From positions 1 to 42,632 of the forward strand of contig NZ_GL872282.1 in NCBI RefSeq assembly GCF_000191065.1: DNA of 42,632 bases, written 5' to 3'. The notes beneath the pieces were generated by a model. It ran no database searches. It was not told where the DNA came from and saw only the letters and a list, made by a program, of their open reading frames with translations. Position 1 is the first letter of the stretch, and each line of letters starts with the position of its first letter. Made by a program: the position numbers and the translations under genes. Positions 16,541 to 25,095 of this stretch are shown here, in pieces. The stretch comes from Prevotella multiformis DSM 16608 (GTDB lineage: Bacteria; Bacteroidota; Bacteroidia; Bacteroidales; Bacteroidaceae).

Positions 16541-18199
16541 ATGAGAAGGAAATATGTTTTCTTTGCAGTGTCCTTGCTCGCAGCCTTGACGGCGAATGCA
16601 CAGGAGACTTACGAGAATGCGAAACTGACAGGAGAAGACCTGAACGGTACTGCACGCTATGTTGGCATGGGCGGTGCAATGGAAGCGTTGGGTGCGGACA
16701 TCTCGACCATCGGTACGAACCCGGCCGGTCTCGGCCTGTTCCGGCATAGCAGCGTCAGCATCAGTGGAGGACTTCTTATGCAGGCTGGCGGAAAGGAATT
16801 TGCCAATGGCAACAAGACCAATCCAAGTTTTGACCAGATAGGCGGCGTGTACACAACCCGTACAGGACTGAAGTCGTTCCTGAACTTCGGCTTTAACTAC
16901 CATAAGGGAAAGAATTTCGATCATATCCTGAATGCGTCGGGATTGCTGGACGGCAGTTCACAGAACAAGCAGTCCTATCTGAAAGGAGCACTTGGAGAGG
17001 AAGGTGCCGGCGGATTCAATGTACGTCCGAATCCCAAGGGAAACAATGAGAATATCGGTTATGTGAACGGCACAAGCAACGAGACCGCCTACACGTGGAG
17101 CCAGGCCGATTACCTTTATTGGAATACGCTCATCCCCGATGTCAACCAGGGCGGCAGAGCCTATGCGTACGACGGACAGTCCTATGATTTCAACCGCAAA
17201 CAGACAGGTTATATATCAAATTATGACTTCAGTGTCAGCGGGAATCTGAACGATCGGGTGTACTTGGGTCTGACGTTCGGCTTGAAAGACGTCCACTACA
17301 AGGCATACAGCGAGTATACCGAGATGTGGACAGGTGACCTGGGGGGAGTACGCTATACCAATGACCAGAAGATCACCGGAACAGGATTTGATGTTACAGC
17401 CGGAGTTATCGTCCGTCCTGTTGCCGAGTCTCCTTTCCGGATCGGTGCTTATGTCAAGACCCCGACCTGGTACGACCTGACGACTGAGAACAGCACTTCA
17501 ATCAATTATTCTCTGAAGCCAGGTGCCGGCGGGACCTATACCCAGGGAAGCATCGGGAACAGCTATGATTACAAGATCTGGACTCCCTGGAAGTTCGGTT
17601 TCTCATTGGGGCATACCGTAGGAAACTATCTGGCACTCGGGGCAAGCTATGAGTATGAGGATTATAGTCATATCAACAGTCGCATCAACGACGGCGGATA
17701 TTACGATTATTATTATGATGAATATTACAGCTCTTCTTCTCCCGACAAGAAGATGAACACGCATACGAAGGGAGCGTTGAAAGGTGTCAGCACGCTGAAG
17801 TTAGGTGTCGAGTACAAACCCGTGACGAATCTCGCCCTGCGTGCAGGCTATAATTTCATCAGTGCAGCGTATGGAAGTGAAGCACAGAAAGGTACGACGG
17901 TTCCGTCTCTGGGTACTTCCTATACATCCACGACGGATTATACGAATTGGAAGGGAACGAACCGTGTCACATTAGGTATCGGTTACCAGATTCAGAAATT
18001 CAATATCGATCTGGCTTATCAATACAGTGCACAGGAAGGAGATTTCTATCCGTTCTCCACCATGCGGAATGTCTCTGTACCGACAACGGATCCTGTTACG
18101 GGAAAGACGACGAACAAGATTGTCTCGAATATTGCAAGTGGAACCAAAGTCAAGAACGACAAGAGCCAGCTGCTCCTTACATTGGGTTACCGCTTTTAA
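16541..18199 (+). CDS. FadL/OmpP1-like outer membrane beta-barrel protein
   Basis: 552 residues with a signal peptide (MRRKYVFFAVSLLAALTANA). The early motif GTARYVGMGGAMEALG followed by TNPAGLGLFR is typical of the OmpP1/FadL/TodX transport family. Amphipathic strands continue to a terminal aromatic residue (TLGYRF), the outer-membrane insertion signal. It probably forms a channel for hydrophobic compounds; the substrate is unknown. A terminator follows at 18304-18338. Confidence 0.8.
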   Translation: MRRKYVFFAVSLLAALTANAQETYENAKLTGEDLNGTARYVGMGGAMEALGADISTIGTNPAGLGLFRHSSVSISGGLLMQAGGKEFANGNKTNPSFDQIGGVYTTRTGLKSFLNFGFNYHKGKNFDHILNASGLLDGSSQNKQSYLKGALGEEGAGGFNVRPNPKGNNENIGYVNGTSNETAYTWSQADYLYWNTLIPDVNQGGRAYAYDGQSYDFNRKQTGYISNYDFSVSGNLNDRVYLGLTFGLKDVHYKAYSEYTEMWTGDLGGVRYTNDQKITGTGFDVTAGVIVRPVAESPFRIGAYVKTPTWYDLTTENSTSINYSLKPGAGGTYTQGSIGNSYDYKIWTPWKFGFSLGHTVGNYLALGASYEYEDYSHINSRINDGGYYDYYYDEYYSSSSPDKKMNTHTKGALKGVSTLKLGVEYKPVTNLALRAGYNFISAAYGSEAQKGTTVPSLGTSYTSTTDYTNWKGTNRVTLGIGYQIQKFNIDLAYQYSAQEGDFYPFSTMRNVSVPTTDPVTGKTTNKIVSNIASGTKVKNDKSQLLLTLGYRF

Positions 18200-18303
18200 A
18201 GTGGTATCAGGAATTAATAGAAACAGGTTCTGGCAAAATGGCTTAAGCCGATAAAACGGAAAGGGAATATTCTCAAAAACCATGCGTCAGCATAGTCATG
18301 CAG

Positions 18304-18338
18304 AAAGGTAAAAGGGTCTACGCTCTTTTACCTTTTTT
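18304..18338 (+). terminator. Rho-independent terminator of the FadL-like gene
   Basis: AGGTAAAAG (18306-18314) pairs with CTTTTACCT (18325-18333), extended by A.T pairs outside. A run of six T follows. Confidence 0.85.
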
Positions 18339-18653
18339 ATTTATAGCCTGCAGGGATGGTGTTTTGTTTCTTTTTCGCAGACCTCTATGATTTAATCAGA
18401 GGTCATATAAAAGTATATATTTATCATAATCCCTATTATTTGTTTATCGTGCGGCAAGAGGGAACGCAGACGTTGTCTGTCCTTTTTCCGCAAGTCCAGG
18501 GATGATGGTCTTCTCGGTAAATGAAAGGTATGATTTCTTGTCAGTTATATAGGATGTAAACTCAAAGAGTCCTATATAAGTTCGATTGTCATCATTGCAT
18601 TCAGGGAGTCCTGCTTGGAGCTGACTGTCCATGCGGACTTACCGGATATTGCC

Positions 18654-18771
18654 GGGAATGCGATTCCCAACCGGTTGGGAACTGTATTCCCGGCGGCCGG
18701 TACTCCCGTTCCCAACGGCCGGGAACAGTGTTCCCAATCGTTCGATGACAGCGGGGACTGCCGCCGGGAAC
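18654..18771. repeat. Palindromic module array B (22 bp period)
   Basis: Modules GGGAA-N5-TTCCC at 18654, 18677 and 18721, plus a variant GGTACTCCCGTTCCC at 18699, are joined by linkers AACCGGTT, GGCGGCC and AACGGCC. The junction TTCCCAACCGGTTGGGAA (18664-18681) is a perfect 18-bp palindrome. A degenerate tail with GCCGCCGGGAAC reaches 18772. Confidence 0.8.
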
Positions 18772-18909
18772 AATCAGGCGTGTCGTCACAAGTATAGTGT
18801 CTGTCCGTCATGTGTGCACAGGCAAAGGCCGACGGACATCTTTCTTCTCGTCCGTCAGGCTTAAGTTCTGTCAGCCGGTACAGGGCTGTCGTCAGTTCAA
18901 CAGAGCGGT

Positions 18910-19380
18910 TCATTCGTGATGATAAGGTTCTCCCTTGATGATTGTGCAGGCGCGGTACAGCTGTTCGGTAAAGATGAGGCGCACCATCTGATGGGAAAAC
19001 GTCATGCGGGATAATGAAACAGAATCATCGGCACGTGCATAGATGTCTGGTGAAAAGCCGTACGGTCCGCCAATGACAAATACGAGCCGGCGGACTGTAT
19101 GCTGTTTCTGTCGCAGCCAGCCTGCAAATTCTACGGAACGGAGTTCCTTTCCATGTTCATCCAGCAGCACGACGGTATCAGAAGGCTGTATCTCCTTCAG
19201 GATCAGTTCGCCCTCTTTCCGTTTCTGCTGGTCTTCTGAAAGGCTTTTCGTATTTTTCAGTTCCGGAACAGTCGTTACGTTGAACGGCATGTAATGTCCG
19301 ATACGGCTTACATAGTCGTCGATTCCCGACCTGAAAATCTTATTCTGCGTCTTTCCGACAAGAAGAAGGACCGTCTTCAT
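18910..19380 (-). CDS. rlmH: 23S rRNA pseudouridine-1915 N3-methyltransferase
   Basis: 156 residues, the standard length of RlmH (SPOUT family). It begins MKTVLLLVGKT and has the SAM-binding FVIGGPYGFSP block at about 102-112 and the C-terminal RLIFTEQLYRA. It methylates a pseudouridine of helix 69 in the 50S subunit. Its start lies inside the 3' end of maf (41-nt overlap), so it is translationally linked to it as last gene of the DUF2520-kdsC-maf-rlmH operon. Confidence 0.95.
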   Translation of the reverse strand: MKTVLLLVGKTQNKIFRSGIDDYVSRIGHYMPFNVTTVPELKNTKSLSEDQQKRKEGELILKEIQPSDTVVLLDEHGKELRSVEFAGWLRQKQHTVRRLVFVIGGPYGFSPDIYARADDSVSLSRMTFSHQMVRLIFTEQLYRACTIIKGEPYHHE

Positions 19381-19945
19381 ACCCCAGTTTCTTTATTTCT
19401 TCCCATACTCTCTGTACCGGCAATCCCATGACGTTGAAATAGCTCCCGCTAATGGATGTGACGCCCACATACCCTATCCATTCCTGGATGCCATACGCCC
19501 CGGCCTTGTCAAATGGCTTGTACCTCTCGATATAATAGTTGATCTCCTTTTCCGACAGCTGCCTGAAAGAGACGTCTGTCGTTACAGAGAAGTTCCGTTC
19601 CTTCTCTTCCGTCAGCAGACAGACTCCTGTCACGACCTGATGTGTTCTTCCGCTGATAAGACGGAGCATACGGCGGGCATCCTCCGCATCCTTGGGCTTG
19701 CCGAGTATTTCGTTGCCGACAACGACAACCGTGTCGGCCGTGATAACCAGGTCGTTCTGTCCTATTGTCCCTCTATAAGCGTCAGCCTTCTCACGGGCGA
19801 TGAAGCCCGCCACCTCTTTTGCGGGAAGCTCCTGCGGGTACTCTTCCGGAATATCGGGCAGGACACGTACTTCAAAGTCCAGACCCAGACCGGCCAGCAG
19901 TTCGCGCCGGCGGGGGGAGTTGCTGGCAAGGATAATGTGTTTCAT
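19340..19945 (-). CDS. maf: Maf family nucleotide pyrophosphatase
   Basis: 201 residues. The start ILASNSPRRRELL is the Maf P-loop-like signature, and TADTVV and GKPKDAEDA follow as expected. Maf proteins hydrolyse non-canonical or modified nucleoside triphosphates (dTTP/UTP-type in this subgroup). The core ends near residue 188; the last dozen residues (EDGPSSCRKDAE) are an extension overlapping rlmH. It starts 14 nt after kdsC. Confidence 0.9.
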   Translation of the reverse strand: MKHIILASNSPRRRELLAGLGLDFEVRVLPDIPEEYPQELPAKEVAGFIAREKADAYRGTIGQNDLVITADTVVVVGNEILGKPKDAEDARRMLRLISGRTHQVVTGVCLLTEEKERNFSVTTDVSFRQLSEKEINYYIERYKPFDKAGAYGIQEWIGYVGVTSISGSYFNVMGLPVQRVWEEIKKLGYEDGPSSCRKDAE

Positions 19946-19959
19946 CTGCTTCCTTTCCT

Positions 19960-20490
19960 TTACCAGCCGAAGGCCTTTTCATTCAACACCCATTTTCCCT
20001 GCGCCTTCATCACCTGCTCCAGAATGTCACGTGCCACGCCGTGCCCACCGGCATAATCACTCACATAAGCGGCGATTTCCTTGATTTCAGCACAGGCGTC
20101 TTTCGGGCAGCAGGGACAGCCGGCACGTTTCATCACCTCGTAGTCTGGTATGTCATCACCGACGTAAATGATTTCCTCCTCACGAAGGTCATATCTGGAG
20201 AGGAACTCCTCCCATGTGCGTATCTTCATGGAACAGTTGATGTAAATATCCTTAACTCCAAGATACTCATAGCGGAAACGGACATTCTCGTTATGTCCGC
20301 CGGTCATGATTGCCAGTCGGATGCCATGCTTCACAGCCAGCTGCATGGCATAACCGTCCTTGATGTTGATTGTGCGGACCGGCTCGCCCTTTTCATCCAT
20401 CTGAATGGTACAGGCTGACAGCACACCGTCCACATCAAAGACGACTGCCTTGATTTTCTGTAAATCGTAGTTTATCATATCATTATGCAA
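19960..20490 (-). CDS. kdsC: 3-deoxy-D-manno-octulosonate 8-phosphate phosphatase
   Basis: 176 residues of the small HAD phosphatase family. Motif I is VFDVDGVL (nucleophile Asp19, acid Asp21), motif II lies in IMTGG, and motif IV is VGDDIPD. It dephosphorylates Kdo-8-phosphate to Kdo for lipid A core synthesis. The kdsB gene, which activates Kdo with CTP, is about 1 kb away on the other strand, which supports the call. Start may be the first ATG (20488-20490) or the ATG at codon 5. Confidence 0.9.
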   Translation of the reverse strand: MHNDMINYDLQKIKAVVFDVDGVLSACTIQMDEKGEPVRTINIKDGYAMQLAVKHGIRLAIMTGGHNENVRFRYEYLGVKDIYINCSMKIRTWEEFLSRYDLREEEIIYVGDDIPDYEVMKRAGCPCCPKDACAEIKEIAAYVSDYAGGHGVARDILEQVMKAQGKWVLNEKAFGW

Positions 20491-20555
20491 TATTCATGTA
20501 ATGGGGTTCTATGAAGGGGGTGGAATATGGTACAGACCGGGTGGAGACTGCCGGG

Positions 20556-21362
20556 TCAATGAGATTCTTCGTCCGGGGCGGCATGGGTGGCGGAGGCCTC
20601 CTCGCCTATCCCGGCCGAGATCAGCCGGTAAAGCTCCTGCAGATCACTTCGTCCATCCATCAGTGCAAGCTGCCTGCGCATCACATTCCGGTCGCCGCGC
20701 ACCGCAGGACCTGTCTGTGCTTCTGCCGGAGCTGACTTGTGGATTTTACGTGTCGTTTCATCAATCAGTGGAAGCATCACGTCAAAGGGGATTCCGTGCT
20801 CACTGAGCAACTTGGAAGCCACGCCATAGCAGTAGTTCGTGAAATTACATGCCCATACGGCCGCCAGATGCAGATACTGCCTGTCCGAAGAGGACAAGGA
20901 GAAGATCCGACGGGACAGCCGACGGGCAAAGCTCCGGATCTGTTCTTCTGTCTCCTGCGTGTTTCCCTCTATGAAGACGGGAATATCCGCAAAGCAGACT
21001 TCATGTTTTTTGGAAAATGTCTGCATCGGGTAAAGCACGCCATAATGCCGTGCCTGTCCTTCAAAACAGCGCATGGGCATGGAGCCCGCCGTGTGGAGAA
21101 ACAGCTTGTCTCCCCTACCCTTGCAGACCTCCGGTATCAGCCTGCACAGCACGCTGTCCTTTACGGAAAGCACGTATATGTCGGCATCGCTGCGTAGCCG
21201 GCTGACATCTGTCAACCAGTCTGCATCAAGCAGTCCGGCCAGTGTCCTGGCGGATTCCTCCGTACGGCTGAACACCTGACAGATCTCCACGCCTGCCCTG
21301 TGCAGCGACTTGCCCAATTGGGTGGCGAGATTACCGGCACCTATCAGCGTCACTTTCATCAT
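20556..21362 (-). CDS. Rossmann-like and DUF2520 domain protein
   Basis: 268 residues. The N-terminal NAD(P)-binding Rossmann domain has IGAGNLA at about 7-13. The C-terminal helical DUF2520 domain starts near residue 125 (FSKKHEVCFADIPVFIEG). It resembles a small oxidoreductase such as a pantoate or proline dehydrogenase relative, but the substrate is unknown. First gene of the operon with kdsC, maf and rlmH. The start is the ATGATG at 21360-21362 (second ATG 21357-21359). A -7 box lies only 4 nt upstream. Confidence 0.8.
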   Translation of the reverse strand: MMKVTLIGAGNLATQLGKSLHRAGVEICQVFSRTEESARTLAGLLDADWLTDVSRLRSDADIYVLSVKDSVLCRLIPEVCKGRGDKLFLHTAGSMPMRCFEGQARHYGVLYPMQTFSKKHEVCFADIPVFIEGNTQETEEQIRSFARRLSRRIFSLSSSDRQYLHLAAVWACNFTNYCYGVASKLLSEHGIPFDVMLPLIDETTRKIHKSAPAEAQTGPAVRGDRNVMRRQLALMDGRSDLQELYRLISAGIGEEASATHAAPDEESH

Positions 21363-21366
21363 GCAA

Positions 21367-21374
21367 CAAATTTA
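21367..21374 (-). promoter_or_regulatory. -7 box (TAAATTTG) four nt before the DUF2520 gene
   Basis: On the minus strand this reads TAAATTTG, then TTGC, then ATG. Transcription from it would begin at or within a few bases of the start codon. No clear -33 element is present. Confidence 0.45.
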
Positions 21375-21428
21375 ATACTTTTAAAGGAAATAAATCAGGA
21401 ATGCGTTTCCTTTTTAAAAAAGATTTGC

Positions 21429-21436
21429 TATTTTTG
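21429..21436 (+). promoter_or_regulatory. -7 box (TATTTTTG) for kdsB
   Basis: TATTTTTG matches TAnnTTTG, with a TTTC 19 nt upstream. It places the true kdsB start at 21494, not at the in-frame ATG at 21401. Confidence 0.55.
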
Positions 21437-21493
21437 TACGTACTTCTTTCTGAGAAGTATGGTTTATCAAATTTTAAAAGGATTAAGGATTCT

Positions 21494-22234
21494 ATGAAAT
21501 TTATTGGAATAATCCCCGCCCGTTACGGTTCTTCACGTTTCCCTGGGAAGCCTCTTGCTATGCTTGGAGGAAAGAAGGTTATCGAGCACGTTTACAGACA
21601 GGTAAGCAGTGTGCTGGAAGATGTCTATGTGGCTACGGACGACCCTCGCATACACGATGCCGTTCAGGCGTTCGGCGGAAAGGCCGTAATGACCCGTTCC
21701 GACCATAAGAGCGGTACAGACAGAATCTGCGAAGCACTCGACAAAATAGGCGGTGACTTCGAAGTCGTCGTCAACATACAGGGCGACGAGCCTTTCATAC
21801 AAAAGAGCCAGATCGAGACGGTCATGTGTTGTTTTGATGATCCACGCACACAGATTGCCACGCTGGGCAAGCCTTTCGAGACCTTCGAGGCTGCCCGGAA
21901 TCCCAATTCACCCAAGATCGTCCTCGATAACGACGGCTATGCCCTTTACTTTTCACGCTCCGTCATTCCTTTCGTCCGCGGCAAGGAGACTTCGGAATGG
22001 CTTTCCTCCTATCCGTTCCTTAAGCACATCGGGCTTTATGCCTACCGCACGGAAGTGCTGCGGGAGGTAAGCAGTCTTCCACAATCTTCGCTTGAACTGG
22101 CGGAAAGTCTCGAACAGCTGCGATGGCTGCAGAACGGCTATAAAATCAAAGTGGGACTGACGGATGTGGAGACCATCGGCATCGACACGCCGGAAGACCT
22201 GCAACGGGCAGAGCGGAAACTGTCTGTTTTGTAA
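21494..22234 (+). CDS. kdsB: 3-deoxy-manno-octulosonate cytidylyltransferase
   Basis: 246 residues, the usual KdsB length, beginning MKFIGIIPARYGSSRFPGKP, the nucleotide-binding signature. QGDEPFI at about 95-101 and the C-terminal IDTPEDLQRAE are also typical. It makes CMP-Kdo from CTP and Kdo for lipid A assembly. The inner ATG at 21494 is chosen because an upstream extension would start before the promoter box. It is divergent from the operon carrying kdsC. Confidence 0.95.
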   Translation: MKFIGIIPARYGSSRFPGKPLAMLGGKKVIEHVYRQVSSVLEDVYVATDDPRIHDAVQAFGGKAVMTRSDHKSGTDRICEALDKIGGDFEVVVNIQGDEPFIQKSQIETVMCCFDDPRTQIATLGKPFETFEAARNPNSPKIVLDNDGYALYFSRSVIPFVRGKETSEWLSSYPFLKHIGLYAYRTEVLREVSSLPQSSLELAESLEQLRWLQNGYKIKVGLTDVETIGIDTPEDLQRAERKLSVL

Positions 22235-22309
22235 AGCGGAAAGGCGGGCATGTCGGATGGCAGACAGAAAATATACGGTCCGCCCGGCAGATAATCAACA
22301 AATATTAGC

Positions 22310-22317
22310 TATCTTTG
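22310..22317 (+). promoter_or_regulatory. -7 box (TATCTTTG) for the TonB-C protein
   Basis: TATCTTTG matches TAnnTTTG and lies about 26 nt before the ATG at 22344. It shows that the long upstream frame extension overlapping kdsB is not coding. Confidence 0.55.
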
Positions 22318-22343
22318 CAAGGAATTTCAAAAAACTGTTTACA

Positions 22344-22820
22344 ATGAAGAAATCAATCCTTACGCTCCTGTTCTTGATCTCCATTTCCGTAGGTGTACAG
22401 GCGCAGGCCGCCGGTTCTCCTGCCGATACCGCCAAGGTTTACCATGTCATTGACAAGATGCCGCAGTATCCCGGTGGACAAGGGGCGCTGAGAGCCTTCC
22501 TCGTATTGAACCTTCATTATCCTGTTGTAGCCGAGAAATCCGGTGTACAGGGAAGAGTCGTCATGAAGTTCACTGTCAGCAGAAACGGAAGCATCAGGAA
22601 TCTGTCTGCCGTAGATTGCAAGATTACAGACTATGACAAAAGGGTCTTCAACAGATTGACGGCTGATGAACAGATGAAACTTAAAAAGGCTTGTGCAAAA
22701 GGCTTTGCAAAAGAAGCCGCACGTGTCATCCGGTTGATGCCGAAGTGGGAACCCGCTGAGGCGGACGGGAAGAAAATAGACGTGGCGTTCAGCCTGCCGG
22801 TCGGTTTCAATCTCAGATAG
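22344..22820 (+). CDS. Secreted stand-alone TonB C-terminal-like domain protein
   Basis: 158 residues from the ATG at 22344. A signal peptide (MKKSILTLLFLISISVGVQAQ) replaces the membrane anchor and proline-rich spanner of true TonB. The rest is a TonB-C-like domain: MPQYPGGQGALRAFL, HYPVVAEKSGVQGRVVMKF and a C-terminal VAFSLPVGF. Such domains are common in Bacteroidetes, where many TonB-C modules couple to outer-membrane transporters, but without an anchor this one cannot transduce energy itself. It may act as a periplasmic adaptor or have another role. Confidence 0.7.
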   Translation: MKKSILTLLFLISISVGVQAQAAGSPADTAKVYHVIDKMPQYPGGQGALRAFLVLNLHYPVVAEKSGVQGRVVMKFTVSRNGSIRNLSAVDCKITDYDKRVFNRLTADEQMKLKKACAKGFAKEAARVIRLMPKWEPAEADGKKIDVAFSLPVGFNLR

Positions 22821-22951
22821 ACCGAATGGTCTGGAGACGAACGGATGTGCCTTTTCTCACAGCAGGAAAAGGAGGAAGAAATTCGGGCAACCGCTCTTAT
22901 TACATTCTGTGTCCTTACGGATAACCACTCCTTGAACAACTTCTTTTCAAT

Positions 22952-24115
22952 ATGAACAACAGATATATGATGCGCGGCGTAAGTGCTGCCAAGGAAGATG
23001 TGCACAACGCCATCAAGAACATCGACAAAGGTCTCTACCCGCAGGCTTTCTGCAAGATTATCCCCGACATCCTCGGTGGCGACCCGGAGTATTGCAACAT
23101 CATGCACGCGGACGGAGCCGGCACGAAGTCGTCACTCGCCTATATGTACTGGAAGGAGACCGGTGACATCAGCGTATGGCGCGGCATCGCACAGGACGCC
23201 ATCGTCATGAATACGGACGACCTGCTCTGTGTGGGGGCGATAGACAATATCCTGGTCAGCTCCACCATCGGCCGCAACAAGCTGCTTGTGCCGGGCGAAG
23301 TGATCTCTGCCATCATCAATGGTACCGATGAACTTCTGGCTGATATGCGCAGGATGGGAATCGGCATCTATCCCACAGGAGGTGAGACCGCCGATGTGGG
23401 CGACCTTGTCCGCACGATTATCGTGGACTCGACGGTCACTTGCCGTATGCGCCGCAAGGACGTAATCGACAATGCAAACATCCGTCCGGGTGATGTGATT
23501 GTCGGCCTTTCATCTACCGGTCAGGCGACATACGAGACCCGATACAATGGCGGCATGGGCAGCAACGGACTGACCTCCGCACGTCATGATGTCTTTGCCA
23601 GATACCTTGCAGAGAAGTTCCCGGAGAGTTACGACCATGCTGTTCCTGAAGAACTGGTCTACAGCGGCAAATACAGACTGACCGATGCCATTGAAGGCTG
23701 TCCGGTCAATGCCGGAGAACTGGTCCTCTCTCCCACACGCACCTATGCACCGGTCATCAGGCGGCTGCTGGACGAACTGCGCCCCGAGGTGCATGGAATG
23801 GTACACTGCACAGGCGGTGCGCAGACGAAGGTTCTTCACTTCGTTGGCGACAACTGCCGCGTCGTCAAGGACAATATGTTCCCTGTCCCTCCGCTCTTCC
23901 GTGCCATCAAGGACTGCAGCGGAACAGACTGGAAAGAGATGTATCAGGTATTCAACATGGGGCATCGCATGGAAATCTATGTCCGTCCGGAGGTGGCCGG
24001 TCAGGTCATTGCCATCAGCAAGTCATTCAACATCGACGCTCAAGTCATCGGACACATTGAAGAAGGCAGGCGCAGCCTGACCATCAAGAGCGAGTTCGGG
24101 AACTTCGATTATTAA
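22952..24115 (+). CDS. purM: Phosphoribosylformylglycinamidine cyclo-ligase-type protein
   Basis: 387 residues of the PurM/AIR synthase family. HADGAGTKSSLAYMY near residue 53, MNTDDLLCVGA near 89 and PTGGETADVGDL near 142 are the ATP- and FGAM-binding blocks. It would convert FGAM and ATP to AIR in purine synthesis. It is the longer Bacteroidetes form, longer than the roughly 345 residues of E. coli. In related genomes, as I recall, purM, prfA and pyrF are neighbours; here one extra gene separates purM from prfA, starting 4 nt after the purM stop. Confidence 0.8.
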   Translation: MNNRYMMRGVSAAKEDVHNAIKNIDKGLYPQAFCKIIPDILGGDPEYCNIMHADGAGTKSSLAYMYWKETGDISVWRGIAQDAIVMNTDDLLCVGAIDNILVSSTIGRNKLLVPGEVISAIINGTDELLADMRRMGIGIYPTGGETADVGDLVRTIIVDSTVTCRMRRKDVIDNANIRPGDVIVGLSSTGQATYETRYNGGMGSNGLTSARHDVFARYLAEKFPESYDHAVPEELVYSGKYRLTDAIEGCPVNAGELVLSPTRTYAPVIRRLLDELRPEVHGMVHCTGGAQTKVLHFVGDNCRVVKDNMFPVPPLFRAIKDCSGTDWKEMYQVFNMGHRMEIYVRPEVAGQVIAISKSFNIDAQVIGHIEEGRRSLTIKSEFGNFDY

Positions 24116-24119
24116 AGCC

Positions 24120-25076
24120 ATGACCATAAAGGATGCCATATTACTGAGCCTGGAAGATTTTCCCAATGGTGCAACAGGTCGTGAGGTATATGAGAATATC
24201 CTCCAGAGGCGTATCTTTGAATTCAACAAGGAGGCAAAGACACCCGATGCGACAACCTGTGCACAATTGACAACAATGGTGAAACATGGGGATGTCCGCA
24301 TTAAACGTTTTAAGAACGATAAAAATGTCTATTGTTACCTCCTCTGCAAGTATTCTTCCAGTTCAGAGAATACTGTTACGACACAGCCTTCTCCCATGAG
24401 AACAAAAGCCGGCTTTCATGAAAGGGACCTGCATCCTCTTCTCTGCAGTTATCTCAATTACAGAGGGATTATGGCAAAGACCATCTTTCATGAGAAGTCT
24501 ACAAAAGCTGAAGATCATCAGAAGTGGGTACATCCTGACATAATCGGAGCAAAATTCACCGGGCAGAAGAATTCTATCTGCAACGCGCTCTTCAAAGCAT
24601 TAAACAAGAACGATTCCCTGTGTCTGTACTCTTATGAATTAAAGCGCAGGATAGACAATGATTATGAGTTGAAGAAATGCTTCTTTCAGGCTGTATCGAA
24701 CTCAAGCTGGGCCAATAAAGGGTATCTTGTCGCATTCGACATAAATGAAGACCTTAGAGAAGAACTCGCCCGCCTGAATCATTCTTTCGGTATAGGATTC
24801 ATATTGCTCAAAGCCAACCCTTACGAGAGTCAGGTGTGGTTTGATGCCGTAGACAGACAGTTGGACTTCAGTACGATAGACAAACTATGCGAAATCAATG
24901 CGGACTTCAAGGAGTTCATCAGACTTGTAGAAGCAACGATGACGGCCGATGACAAACACTTCAATCCCTCTAAGGCTGCACTCGGTAATATATGTGACAA
25001 ATTCCTCCTTGGTGACGGAGAAATACAACAATATTGCATAGAACACAACATCCCGACAACAGACGAAGAAATATAA
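24120..25076 (+). CDS. HARE-HTH protein with PD-(D/E)XK-like C-terminal domain
   Basis: 318 residues. The N-terminal about 75 residues (TIKDAILLSLEDF... GREVYENILQRRIFEF) fit a HARE-HTH winged-helix domain. The second half has the hallmarks of a PD-(D/E)XK nuclease fold: a Glu in the first helix (HERDLHPLL, Glu101), PD at 139-140 in VHPDIIG, ELK at 173-175 in YSYELKR, and a following helix with Gln190. HARE-HTH fused to restriction-endonuclease-like domains is known from bacterial DNA-modification contexts. The coding strand is visibly AT-richer than purM and prfA on either side, suggesting acquisition. No methylase partner is adjacent. The nuclease assignment is inference from motifs. Confidence 0.55.
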   Translation: MTIKDAILLSLEDFPNGATGREVYENILQRRIFEFNKEAKTPDATTCAQLTTMVKHGDVRIKRFKNDKNVYCYLLCKYSSSSENTVTTQPSPMRTKAGFHERDLHPLLCSYLNYRGIMAKTIFHEKSTKAEDHQKWVHPDIIGAKFTGQKNSICNALFKALNKNDSLCLYSYELKRRIDNDYELKKCFFQAVSNSSWANKGYLVAFDINEDLREELARLNHSFGIGFILLKANPYESQVWFDAVDRQLDFSTIDKLCEINADFKEFIRLVEATMTADDKHFNPSKAALGNICDKFLLGDGEIQQYCIEHNIPTTDEEI

Positions 25077-25095
25077 TAACACAGGATAAATCAAG

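Larger units (their letters stand above)
18200..18909. other. Convergent intergenic region with terminator and palindromic array B
   Basis: 710 nt between the 3' ends of the FadL-like gene and rlmH. It contains a terminator (18304-18338) and the GGGAA/TTCCC array (18654-18771). A 62-residue minus-strand frame at 18444-18632 looks non-repetitive but has no recognisable product or promoter, so I do not call it. Confidence 0.5.

Noticed and set aside
18572..18913. 113-codon open frame across palindromic array B
   Set aside because: Its sequence is only a translation of the repeat modules (WEH.., GTGVPAAGN patterns) and similar frames occur over arrays A and C in other phases.
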